A stretch of DNA of 64,000 bases from MGML01 sp034416335. GTDB lineage: Bacteria; Chloroflexota; Dehalococcoidia; Dehalococcoidales; UBA2162. The notes below the pieces were generated by a model that was not told the origin of the DNA, ran no database searches, and worked only from the letters and a program-made list of their open reading frames with translations. The stretch's first letter is position 1, and each line of letters begins with the position of its first letter. Position numbers and translations under genes: made by a program. The stretch is taken from contig DAOULV010000018.1 in assembly GCA_034416335.1 (NCBI GenBank), positions 124,001 to 188,000 of the forward strand, read 5' to 3'. Below, one piece after another: positions 54,859 to 63,413 of this stretch.

Positions 54859-56625
54859 ATGGCAGATACAGTGTACAAATGCCTGAATCCGGTCGGAATG
54901 CAGCCACCGGTAAAAACATTCCCCCTGGCGTCGCGACTGGACAATCTCGATGGCAAAACCATCCATATGAGCATCTGCGGTGAAGCGGATATCTGGGTAC
55001 CCATGGAGAAAATGCTCAAGGCAAATTATCCCAACGTCAACTGGACGGTGAAGAAGAGGTATCACATCGTGCCGATGGAACTCTCGGAGGAAGAGAGAAA
55101 GACAACGGACGCGGTGATACTGGGAGTATGCTGGTGACACGGCGCAGTTAACAGGCAGTTGCCTTACTTAGCGAGTCTCGAGAAAGAAGGGATCCCGACG
55201 GTACTCATCAATTTCGGTGAAGAGACCGGGAAAGTGGAGCACGATTCGACACTTCACGGTATCCCCCAACTACGGCACATTGTGGCTTCGAGAAACTCAG
55301 TAGGAGGTGTGACCGAAGCCGAAATACTTGTTCAACCTGTCCTCGATGCTTTAACCCGTCCACTGACTGAAGAAGAACAGGCAGGCGGATTATGGGCGCC
55401 GCACGAATCAAGAATACTCTTCGAAGGCACCCTACCGGAAGCCGAGGAGTTTTATAACCAGACGGAAGATATACCCGCTTTACTCGGCGCACCTTTCTCC
55501 ATGTACACGGACGGTCTGCCGGTTGTTATCCCCACTGAAGAACGTGTGGAAGCGATGCTGAAGGGTACCAGCCACAAACCCGATGAACTGATAACCCTGC
55601 AGCGTGACCTGGTGATGCCGGGATTCGGGGTGGTTGAATCGACGATTACCAGGAAAAAGGGAGATATTATCCGGTTCATGCCGATGTACCGCACCGCCAC
55701 GGTGGAGCAGGTTGCCGTTAACGCCGTAATGGCAGGCTGCAAACCGGAACAGTTCCCGGTGGTACTGGCAATCGCAGAATCGGGCGGCGGCACCGGCGAC
55801 GGTCGCGGCGCCGGAGGAGCCTTCGTTGTAAGCGGTCCTATCTATAAGGAAATTGGTATGAATGTTACCAACTTCTTATTCGGTCCCGGGAATCCGGTGA
55901 ACAAGGCACTCGGACGAGTAGGCAGTCTTATGTGGCGTAACCTTGGCGGTTATAAGGAGACCGTCAGCACCATAACCACTCTCGGCAACCCCATAGTTAA
56001 CGGCGGGTTCATTATCGCCGAATATGCCGAGGGTCTGCCGGAAGGCTGGAAAGGCCTGAACGAGGAGCTGGGTTATAAGAAGGACGAAAGTATTCTTATG
56101 CCTCACCCGGGAGGGTTGATAGGTGAATGGGGGATAGGTCAGCAAAATGCTCCCGGTGTCTACCGCTCGTTACAGCGGACGGGACACGGCGCTATAGCCA
56201 GGTTCCTCGATGTCAAAGGTATACCCGGTCCGCATAATTACCTGGAGTATCTCGTAAAAGACGCCTGGGCAACACGTGATGGCGGGTTCACCCTGGTAAT
56301 GCCCCAGCAGGTAGCCCAGGACCTGTGCGACTACGGATTCAAGACCAAGGACTCTATATACGAATGGATATGGAAGAAGAGTTTCGAACCGGTAAGCAAG
56401 TTCAGGATGCGCGGTATGCAGGACTTTATAACCAACGGCGGGCTGGGAATCGAGAAGACGTCCGGTAAGCCGTGGAAAGAGCTGCCTGAAGATTACATGG
56501 TACCGGCCGGAGGAGACAGCCCGTTCGAAAGCTACAACATCCTTCTCTGTAATATGGAGGAAACCGCTGTTGCACGGTTCGGCGGCGGTCACGGGCAGGC
56601 TTTCAGTATAGATGCCTGGCGGTAG
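54859..56625 (+). CDS. UGSC-like selenoprotein, paralogue 4 (Sec93, motif CWUHGA)
   Basis: UGA 55135-55137 read as Sec gives 588 residues. The N-terminal domain (YKCLNPVGMQPPVKTFPLAS, LDNLDGKTI, GVCW-U-HGAVNRQLPYLASLEKEGIPT) and large C-terminal domain (NAVMAGCKPEQFPVVLAIAE, GPIYKEIGMN, SGHGAIARFLDVKG) match the genes at 4193 and 12077. Cys two before Sec is kept. AAAGGAG precedes the ATG. It is divergent from the PaaK-like gene and followed by a terminator-like hairpin, so it is a single-gene unit. Function unknown. Confidence 0.88.
55141..55163 (+). promoter_or_regulatory. candidate SECIS hairpin, UGSC-like gene 4
   Basis: GGC...AAC on the 5' side pairs with GTTGCC on the 3' side, with a six-base bulge, around the loop AGGCA. 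GG falls about 16-17 bases after the UGA. Confidence 0.35.
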
Positions 56626-56663
56626 GAATTAAACTGTAAAAGATTTCTACGGGATTATTAAAA

Positions 56664-56708
56664 GACCGGCAGTAATGGTTTGATAATGTAGAACTTATGC
56701 TGCCGGTC
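56664..56708 (+). terminator. inverted repeat after UGSC-like gene 4
   Basis: GACCGGCAG (56664-56672) is the exact mirror of CTGCCGGTC (56700-56708), with a 27-base loop. A weak T-run follows. A probable transcript end. Confidence 0.5.
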
Positions 56709-56807
56709 CGGTCATTTCGTTTTCAGTCTGAAATTTGTGTTTATATAAGAAAGATTGCTGATTCGATTCTGTATGTATCTGGTTATTTGTACTTACCTTA
56801 CCCCCTG

Positions 56808-56963
56808 CCCCCTTTCCGGCCAGAACCATTGACGGTGACTGGGAGACTTTCCTGGCCAGAAAGGGGGAGTAAATAAGAGAGAGAGGCGAAGCCCCTCTCT
56901 CAAACTCTTTCCCCATCAAACAATCGGAATATTTCTGCTGAATACGGCAACTGTTTGAGGGGG
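56808..56963. repeat. cluster of three nested hairpins
   Basis: CCCCCTTT-CC-GGCCAG pairs with CTGGCC-AG-AAAGGGGG (56808-56867); GAGAGAGG pairs with CCTCTCTC (56879-56901); CCCCATCAAACA pairs with TGTTTGAGGGG with one mismatch (56911-56962). Long and close together, unlike a simple terminator; possibly a relic of a repeat element. Confidence 0.55.
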
Positions 56964-57017
56964 ATAAAGGGGGTGAATCAATAATCACAATCAAGACCGT
57001 ATAGTATCATTTACTTT

Positions 57018-58235
57018 TCAGATTGCTTCTTCTTCCCTGAGCCTCCCGATATCCTCCCATGTATAGCCGAGCTCCAGCATTATCTCCTCGGTATGCTGCC
57101 CGAGCTGCGGGGCAGGTAATCTTAGACTCGGAGGCGTTTCGCTGAAATGCCAGGGGAAGCCGACCGTTTTTATCCACCCGTAGGTAGGGTGTTCATAGTC
57201 CATAATATATTCGTTCTCTATTACCTGGGGATCGGACAGCAGATCGGATATCGTCTGGATCCGGGTGCATATTAGCTTGTGCTCCTTGAGAATGCGAATC
57301 CATTCATCCTGAGTCCTGGAAGCAAAGATATCATCGATAATTTTTACTAGCTGCTGAGAGTTTTGTTCCTGGCTTCTTATTTCGATATCGGAGAATCTGG
57401 GATCGTTTTCATATTCCTGGATACCGAGCGCCTTACAGAAATCAGACCAGTACCTGTCAGCCGCCAGCATAGCCAGAGCGATCCACTTATCATCGCTGCA
57501 CCTGTAATAATTCCACAGCGGATTACCCATCTTCGTCCGGTCGCGTCTTGGCATTTCCATACCCGACTGAGCTCTGCTGTTCACCGGCAGTCTTTCCAGT
57601 CCGGCAACCATGCTGCCTAAAAGCGATGTATCTACCATCTGGGCGACGCCCGTTCTCTCCCGGACCAGCAATGCCGCAAGAATTGCCTGGACGAGCAGGA
57701 TTCCCGCAGTGGTATCGGCAAATCCCGAGACAAATATCGTCGGCGGGTCATCCGGTTGCCCTGCCTGGAATGCCATTCCCGAACGGGCGATTGCAGCGAA
57801 ATCCATCGCCTGGTCTTCGCTGTCGGCTCCTTTCAGTCCCCAGGGGCTGGCGTAAGCATAAATGATATCCGGATTGTGTTTTTTTACGGTCTCATAATCG
57901 ACTCCAAGCTGCCCGGCAACGCTTTTTCTCCAGTTATTCAGCATTACATCGGCAGTCTCTACCAGTTTGTAGAAGACTTCTCTGCCGCTCTCCTTCTTCA
58001 GGTTCAGAGTCATACCGCGTTTATTACGGTTCCAGGCTTCGAAATGACTGCCGCCGGTCTGGATGCGGCTGGCGGCAGTGGCGAATATTTCGATTCCCCG
58101 CCCCATTTCACCCGTGACCGGAGGTTCCACCTTTATTACATCGGCGCCGAGGTCGCCGAGAAGCGCTCCGGCGGTTGGTCCGAGCTGGACCACTCCACAG
58201 TCGATTACTCTTATACCATCCAGAGGACCGGACAT
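57018..58235 (-). CDS. CaiB/BaiF family CoA-transferase (family III)
   Basis: A 405-residue family III CoA-transferase: GIRVIDCGVVQLGPTAGALLGDLGADVIKVEPP at the start, NRNKRGMTLNLKKESGREVF, and the catalytic Asp in QAMDFAAIARSGMAF. The C-terminal APQLGQHTEEIMLELGYTWEDI is typical of the family. GGGAGG lies ahead of the ATG. Convergent with the fourth UGSC-like gene and divergent from the molybdopterin oxidoreductase. It should pass CoA between carboxylic acids; donor and acceptor are unknown. Confidence 0.92.
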   Translation of the reverse strand: MSGPLDGIRVIDCGVVQLGPTAGALLGDLGADVIKVEPPVTGEMGRGIEIFATAASRIQTGGSHFEAWNRNKRGMTLNLKKESGREVFYKLVETADVMLNNWRKSVAGQLGVDYETVKKHNPDIIYAYASPWGLKGADSEDQAMDFAAIARSGMAFQAGQPDDPPTIFVSGFADTTAGILLVQAILAALLVRERTGVAQMVDTSLLGSMVAGLERLPVNSRAQSGMEMPRRDRTKMGNPLWNYYRCSDDKWIALAMLAADRYWSDFCKALGIQEYENDPRFSDIEIRSQEQNSQQLVKIIDDIFASRTQDEWIRILKEHKLICTRIQTISDLLSDPQVIENEYIMDYEHPTYGWIKTVGFPWHFSETPPSLRLPAPQLGQHTEEIMLELGYTWEDIGRLREEEAI

Positions 58236-58418
58236 AAGACACCTCCCTTTCTGTAACTGTCACTCAGCAGCGTTCCGAGTATAAGATATTATTACACGCT
58301 CAATAAATCAAGTCGTGCTATCACTTTATTGTATAAATACACAGGCTTTACTTCGCTTAAAATGATTCCGTAAAATCTTTACAGGAGAACGCGAACCGCG
58401 GTAACGGGGAGATGAGAT

Positions 58419-61139
58419 TTGACTGTAAATACCGGCGGTGATATATTGTCCAACATGGATGTAATACAGAATAAGAAGCTGCTCGAGGAACGAGAAGACT
58501 ATAAAATATTTGCCAGAAATGGCAGTAATGACTACTGGGCTTACACGATTTGCGCCGGTTGTTACTGTGTATGCGGTGTCAAGGTAAGGGTAGTCGACGG
58601 TCAGCCGGTAGCGATAGAAGGAATACCGGAAAGTGATCTGGGCGGGCAGGGTGGTCTGTGCGGAAAAGGTGTTGCCACGATAATGGACTACCATGACCCG
58701 AACCGTGTAAATTACCCGGTTAAGAGGACCAATCCCAGAAAAGGAATAGGCGAAGACCCCGGCTGGGAGAGAATCTCATGGGACGAGGCCCTTGATACGA
58801 TTGCTGATAAACTTAGAAAGATAAAAGAAACGGACCCCAGGCAGCTCGTCTGGGGTTTTACACCCAGTCCTGGTACCACCTTCAAAGCAACCGTACTTGT
58901 ATCTCCGTTTTTTGTTTCATTCGGTACGCTGAACCGTGCGGCCGGCGGCGTCGGGACCGCCTGCGGGGCAGTCGCCCATCACGTTGGTGCCCTGGTACAT
59001 GCCGCCTGGGATATTCTTCCCGATTATAAATACTGCAATTATGTGCTCCGGTGCGGCGGCAATGAAGGGGTAGCTGGCGGTCGTTCCCTGGCTACTGCAA
59101 TCCGGCTGGGGGCGGAAGCCAGAGACCGCGGCATGAAAATGGTCGTACTGGACCCGGTTGGTTATATCTCCGCAAGCAAAGCAGACGAATGGATACCAAT
59201 TCTTCCGGGTACCGATCTGGCGGTGTTCCTGGTAATGGCTAACCTTATCGTCAACGAGATAGGAACCTATGATGTTGAGTACATCAGGGCTAAGACGAAC
59301 GGACCTTACCTGGCAGGTCCCGACAGAAAGTTTATCCGGGACGAACAAAGCGGGTATCCGTTAATCTGGGATGAACAGGACGGTAAAGCCAAGCCTTATG
59401 ACGATCCCACTCTTTCACGTCCCGCTCTCGAGGGTGAATACACCGTTAACGGAATAGAGTGCCGTCCCGCCTTCAGTATCCTTAAGGAACATCTCAAGCA
59501 GTACAAACCGGACTGGGCGGCTGAAATCAGCACGGTACCCGAAGAGACGATAAAGCGGCTGGCCAGAGAACTGGTAAAAGAAGCCAGGATAGGCAGCACT
59601 ATAGAGATAGATGGCCAACAGGTACCTTACAGGCCGGCCTGTGTGGTCGGGTACAAGGGAGTAAATACACACACCAACGGTCTTCACCAGTATGCCGCGT
59701 TAACTCTGCTCAATTCACTGCTGGGGAACCAGGATGTGTGCGGCGGTATACTCGGCTCAGGGACGGTAAGAGGATTCGGACATCCTGAAACAGGACGTCC
59801 CAGCTTTCAGCCTTACGCCGGTTATGACGGTATGCTGACGCCAGGAGTCTGGTTCTCCAAAGCCCCGTGGCCGCCGCCGGAATCGTCCGGTCCCGGTCTC
59901 TTAAACTTTACCGATGTATTCCCCCATGCGGGAAGAAATCCTTATCCTTACTGCGAAGACTGGGATGAGATATGGACAAATGCCGGAAGACCCTACGAAC
60001 CCCAGGCGCTGGGACTGTACGGAGCCAATACCGTTATGAGTGCCGGAAGTCCCAAACCGGCTGAGGACTTCCTGAAGAAAGTACCGTTTATATTCTCCAT
60101 AAACACGGTGCATAATGAGACAACCGAGGGATTTGCCGATATCGTACTGCCCGAATGTCACTCCCTCGAGAACCTCGACCCGAGCTCGTCGCAGGGCTAC
60201 TTCTTTAATTATCCTATCGGTATGGAAAAATGGAGTTTTCACGTGGGGATGCCGGTCTGCGAACCCAAGTTCGAGAGAAGATGTACTCTCGACATCCTCT
60301 TCGACCTGGCGGACAGGGTTGGTATCAGAGAGCAATATAACACTTTCATGGAGAACTGGTTCTCCAACAAGTTAATGAAGTGGGAACAGACGGATACTCA
60401 ACCCACCAGTTTCGATATAATCAGGCCCGAGGAGAAAATCAGGAGCTATGAGTTCGTCGACCGGTCATTGAAATTCTATTTCGGAGAAGAGCGCAGCCTG
60501 GAATGGTTTATGGAAAACGGAGTGATGACCTGGGACAAGAAACCGGAGGAGTGTTACTGGAGATACCACGTGGATGCCAGGATTCCGGTCTATTATGAAA
60601 TTCACGAGCATGACCGTGAGATGGTAAAGGAAAGAGCTGAAAAAATCGGCATGCATATGCAATGGGAGCAGTATACCGCGCTGCTCAGTTATTTCCCGGC
60701 AGCGTTTTATACCGATGTCGGTCCCGATTCCGAATATAATCTGGTTGGTGTGTCCACGCGTGATGTTTTGCATACTCAGCGATTCTCAGCGGAAAACCCC
60801 TGGGTAGATGAACTGAGTCAGATAAATCCCTATACCTATAATATCGTCATGCACGAAGAAGCGGGTAAAGAGAGAGGGATTGCGGATGGAGATACCGTCT
60901 GCCTGGAGAATTTCAGGGGGGACAAAGTTACCGGGCGCCTTAAACTCTCAAGATTGATCCATAGACAGGCGGTTGCGGTTGTCGGACTTGGCGGCTGGGC
61001 AAAGGGACGCCCGGTTGCTTCGGGTAAGGGAACTAATTTCAATGAGTTATTGATAGCCGATCAGAAACACATCGACCCCCTGTGCGGCGCTTTTGAAATA
61101 TGCGTGAAAGTAAAAGCTTACAAGGTGGATTCCGAATAA
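58419..61139 (+). CDS. molybdopterin oxidoreductase (DMSO reductase family), catalytic subunit
   Basis: A 906-residue protein from TTG 58419 (GGGGAG upstream; an in-frame ATG at 58455 lacks a site). CAGCYCVCGV and later GGLCGKG supply the four Cys of the N-terminal [4Fe-4S]. GVGTACGAVAHH near residue 180 puts a Cys at the usual Mo-ligand position. The C-terminal NPYTYNIVMHEEAGKERGIADGDTVCLEN is the pterin-binding domain. No Tat signal, so cytoplasmic. Its stop overlaps the FeS subunit gene. The substrate is unknown; relatives include thiosulfate/polysulfide/arsenate-type reductases and hydroxylating enzymes. Confidence 0.9.
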   Translation: MTVNTGGDILSNMDVIQNKKLLEEREDYKIFARNGSNDYWAYTICAGCYCVCGVKVRVVDGQPVAIEGIPESDLGGQGGLCGKGVATIMDYHDPNRVNYPVKRTNPRKGIGEDPGWERISWDEALDTIADKLRKIKETDPRQLVWGFTPSPGTTFKATVLVSPFFVSFGTLNRAAGGVGTACGAVAHHVGALVHAAWDILPDYKYCNYVLRCGGNEGVAGGRSLATAIRLGAEARDRGMKMVVLDPVGYISASKADEWIPILPGTDLAVFLVMANLIVNEIGTYDVEYIRAKTNGPYLAGPDRKFIRDEQSGYPLIWDEQDGKAKPYDDPTLSRPALEGEYTVNGIECRPAFSILKEHLKQYKPDWAAEISTVPEETIKRLARELVKEARIGSTIEIDGQQVPYRPACVVGYKGVNTHTNGLHQYAALTLLNSLLGNQDVCGGILGSGTVRGFGHPETGRPSFQPYAGYDGMLTPGVWFSKAPWPPPESSGPGLLNFTDVFPHAGRNPYPYCEDWDEIWTNAGRPYEPQALGLYGANTVMSAGSPKPAEDFLKKVPFIFSINTVHNETTEGFADIVLPECHSLENLDPSSSQGYFFNYPIGMEKWSFHVGMPVCEPKFERRCTLDILFDLADRVGIREQYNTFMENWFSNKLMKWEQTDTQPTSFDIIRPEEKIRSYEFVDRSLKFYFGEERSLEWFMENGVMTWDKKPEECYWRYHVDARIPVYYEIHEHDREMVKERAEKIGMHMQWEQYTALLSYFPAAFYTDVGPDSEYNLVGVSTRDVLHTQRFSAENPWVDELSQINPYTYNIVMHEEAGKERGIADGDTVCLENFRGDKVTGRLKLSRLIHRQAVAVVGLGGWAKGRPVASGKGTNFNELLIADQKHIDPLCGAFEICVKVKAYKVDSE

Positions 61140-61960
61140 TGAGATACGGTATGGTGATAAACCTTCATAAGTGCGTTGGCTGCTACAGCTGTGTGATAAA
61201 GTGCAAGCAGGAGCATTTCCTGCCCCCGGATATGACGTGGGGCAAACTGATGATATCGGAAACGGGTACTTATCCGGACGTGATGAAGCACGTTTACCCC
61301 GTGTTATGCAACCACTGCAAAGAACCTGCCTGTCTGGAGTCCTGCCCGACCGGTGCCACGCAGCAGCGTGAGGACGGAATAGTCTGGATAGACCAGGAAA
61401 AATGCACCGGCTGTAAGAACTGCGTTGATGCCTGCCCTTACCAGATACGCACTTTCTACTCGGACAGACGTGATTACTTCCGGGGCCAGGGTCCAACTGA
61501 ATTCGAGAAACTCGCCGATAAACTGTTTCCTCTGAAGAATGATGTGGTCTTAAAGTGTGATTTCTGCATGGACAGGATCGATAAAGGTATCGAGAAGGGC
61601 CTGAAACCGGGAATCGATTGGGAAGCAACACCGGCTTGTGTCAATACCTGCCCGGCGAAAGCAAGGTACTTCGGCGACCTCGACGACCCCGAAAGTGAAG
61701 TATCGAAATTAATCGAAGAGAAAGAAGCGGTCCAGCTGCATCCGGGATTCGGGACCGAACCTTCGGTGTATTACGTTTATTCCGGAGCTATGCCTGAAAA
61801 AGGACTTATTTCTCTGCCGTCTTTCCCCGGTTCGGCCAAGTTTTCCGTGTCCCTGTTCCTGATGTCAGCCAAACAGGTTCACCAGACTGTACAGAACGGA
61901 GAAGATAACGAAGATAAGGAACCGGCGGAATCTTCCGAACAGGGTAATAAAGAAAGCTGA
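61139..61960 (+). CDS. four-cluster FeS subunit of the molybdopterin oxidoreductase
   Basis: 273 residues from the ATG overlapping the preceding stop (TAATG); a longer in-frame start at 61100 would lie in the previous gene and has no ribosome site. Cys groups CVGCYSCVIKC, CNHCKEPACLESCP, CTGCKNCVDACP and CDFCMD...CVNTCP bind four clusters, as in DmsB/PhsB proteins. It has no signal peptide and no membrane helix, and no NrfD-like gene is next to it, so the complex looks soluble. The C-terminal tail is Glu/Asn-rich. Confidence 0.92.
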   Translation: MRYGMVINLHKCVGCYSCVIKCKQEHFLPPDMTWGKLMISETGTYPDVMKHVYPVLCNHCKEPACLESCPTGATQQREDGIVWIDQEKCTGCKNCVDACPYQIRTFYSDRRDYFRGQGPTEFEKLADKLFPLKNDVVLKCDFCMDRIDKGIEKGLKPGIDWEATPACVNTCPAKARYFGDLDDPESEVSKLIEEKEAVQLHPGFGTEPSVYYVYSGAMPEKGLISLPSFPGSAKFSVSLFLMSAKQVHQTVQNGEDNEDKEPAESSEQGNKES

Positions 61961-61986
61961 CTTTATTCCAACCGGTAGTCTTCTAA

Positions 61987-62988
61987 TCAGGCGTTCTGAC
62001 GAGCGTAACTACCCCAACTCAGGGTAATGTTATTCTCGAAATCGAAAGGTTCACCATCGGCAAGCTTCCTCGCAGCCTGATAGATTGTCTGGCGACAACC
62101 TTCGATGTCCTGTTTTAACTTATCGAGGTATTCCTCGTTGTACTCTTTAACATCGTCGGGTATGCCGGACTCGATTCGGGTCGCGAAATCATCTTCCGAA
62201 TCTCTGAGTAATTTCTCCCCCGCTCCCAGCATCTGGGAAGCCATCATTACCTCGCCTATCTGCATCGAACGATGTAGTGGAGCCCATCCCCCGTGAAGGT
62301 CACCGATAATGTTGTCGGCGGCTGCCCTGACATTGTCGAATATAACTTCATACTGGTTGTCACCCGGGATTGTGGTAAGTCGCGTAACGGTTATTCCAGG
62401 ACTTTCAGCATCGACGAGAAAAAGCGTTATGCCGTCTTCAGGATTATTCCCGGTCTGCGTTCGGGCAGGAACCAGGAAGTAGTCGGCAACACCGGCATTA
62501 TGAACAAACAACTTGATGCCGTTGATCAGATAATTTTCACCATCGGTTTCAGCCGAGATAGTCACCTTATCGGGACTCAATTCGGTACCTTCCAGTCCCG
62601 GGTCCGATGCGCCTAAAACCGAGGCGATTATTTTTCTGCCTTCTACCAGTTCCGGCAGTATTTCGGATTTCTGAGTATCGCTCCCGGCTTCGAGTATGGT
62701 CAGCCCACCCAGGACGATTGTGGGGGTGTATGGGCTGGAGAAGGCTGCCCGGCCGAATTCCTCGTAGAGAACAGCGAGGTCGATAAGGTCCATTTCGCTC
62801 CCGCCGTACTGCTCCGGAAAGACAAGCCCCAGCCATCCCAGTCCGGCAATTTTATTCCACAGGTCGGGGGAGTAACCCAGGTTGCCCGTCTCTACATCGT
62901 TAATGACATCCTCGGTATTTTCCTTCTCCAGAAAATCACGGGCCGATGCCCTCAGCATTTCCTGCTCTTCGGTAAAGCTAATCTCCAT
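61987..62988 (-). CDS. acyl-CoA dehydrogenase, C-terminally short
   Basis: A 333-residue acyl-CoA dehydrogenase: MEISFTEEQEMLRASARDFLE at the start, LGWLGLVFPEQYGGSEMDLID, SDPGLEGTELSPDKV and the FAD-region VIFDNVRAAADNIIGD. Typical members are about 380 residues; here the protein stops in the last helical domain (ITLSWGSYARQNA) with no IHGGYGF-like segment. The terminal UGA is followed by only seven codons before another stop, so it is not a Sec site. Either a natural short subunit of a two-part enzyme or a truncated gene. No partner is adjacent within the window. Confidence 0.82.
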   Translation of the reverse strand: MEISFTEEQEMLRASARDFLEKENTEDVINDVETGNLGYSPDLWNKIAGLGWLGLVFPEQYGGSEMDLIDLAVLYEEFGRAAFSSPYTPTIVLGGLTILEAGSDTQKSEILPELVEGRKIIASVLGASDPGLEGTELSPDKVTISAETDGENYLINGIKLFVHNAGVADYFLVPARTQTGNNPEDGITLFLVDAESPGITVTRLTTIPGDNQYEVIFDNVRAAADNIIGDLHGGWAPLHRSMQIGEVMMASQMLGAGEKLLRDSEDDFATRIESGIPDDVKEYNEEYLDKLKQDIEGCRQTIYQAARKLADGEPFDFENNITLSWGSYARQNA

Positions 62989-63413
62989 CTTTCGCTCCGG
63001 ACAACGAGTATATTACGCGATTCACCGGTGTAGTCTAACTATTATACAGGGCAATATTTCACACGGCAAATCGTTTATTTTGACCTCCGCAATACCCCGA
63101 CTGTGAGGTCGAGGGATGGAGATTTCCCTACTCTTTTCGATAATAAACAGTATTCAATGTGTAACTGGATTCCCGCTCAACAGATTGATAAACATAAATT
63201 AAGGAAGGGCGGGAATGACATAAGGGAGTCGGATGGTATTTAAAAGTGAAGGGCAGACGAAGTCTGTGACAGGTTAATACCCTGACTGTAAGGTCGTGAG
63301 AATTTTATTTCAGCCTCCGGCTGTATAGTCCTGTCGTTGACGTACCGGGGGTTCATATATACAATAAGCAAAACAGTGAACCGGGGATTCTGACCGAAAG
63401 GAGGTCGTGACAA
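62989..63413. other. intergenic region with dispersed repeat, no gene
   Basis: About 425 bases between divergent genes. It holds repeat B copy 2 (63083-63220) and an unassigned CCTCCGGCTG stretch. The ribosome site AAAGGAGG at its right end belongs to the CaiB gene. Confidence 0.6.
63083..63220 (+). repeat. dispersed repeat family B, copy 2
   Basis: Same order and orientation as 37970-38101: CCTCCGCAATACC ... GGATTCCCGCTCAACAGATT ... GGGCGGGAATGACA. The end hairpin is kept. Confidence 0.75.

Larger units (their letters stand above)
56626..57017. other. hairpin-rich convergent intergenic region, no gene
   Basis: About 390 bases between two convergent genes, holding four inverted repeats: 56664-56708, 56808-56867, 56879-56901 and 56911-56963. 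No open frame with coding character was seen. Confidence 0.65.

Noticed and set aside
61966..61989. UGA at the end of the acyl-CoA dehydrogenase as a Sec codon
   Set aside because: Only seven codons follow before a stop, with no homology to the missing part of the family, so it is treated as a normal stop.
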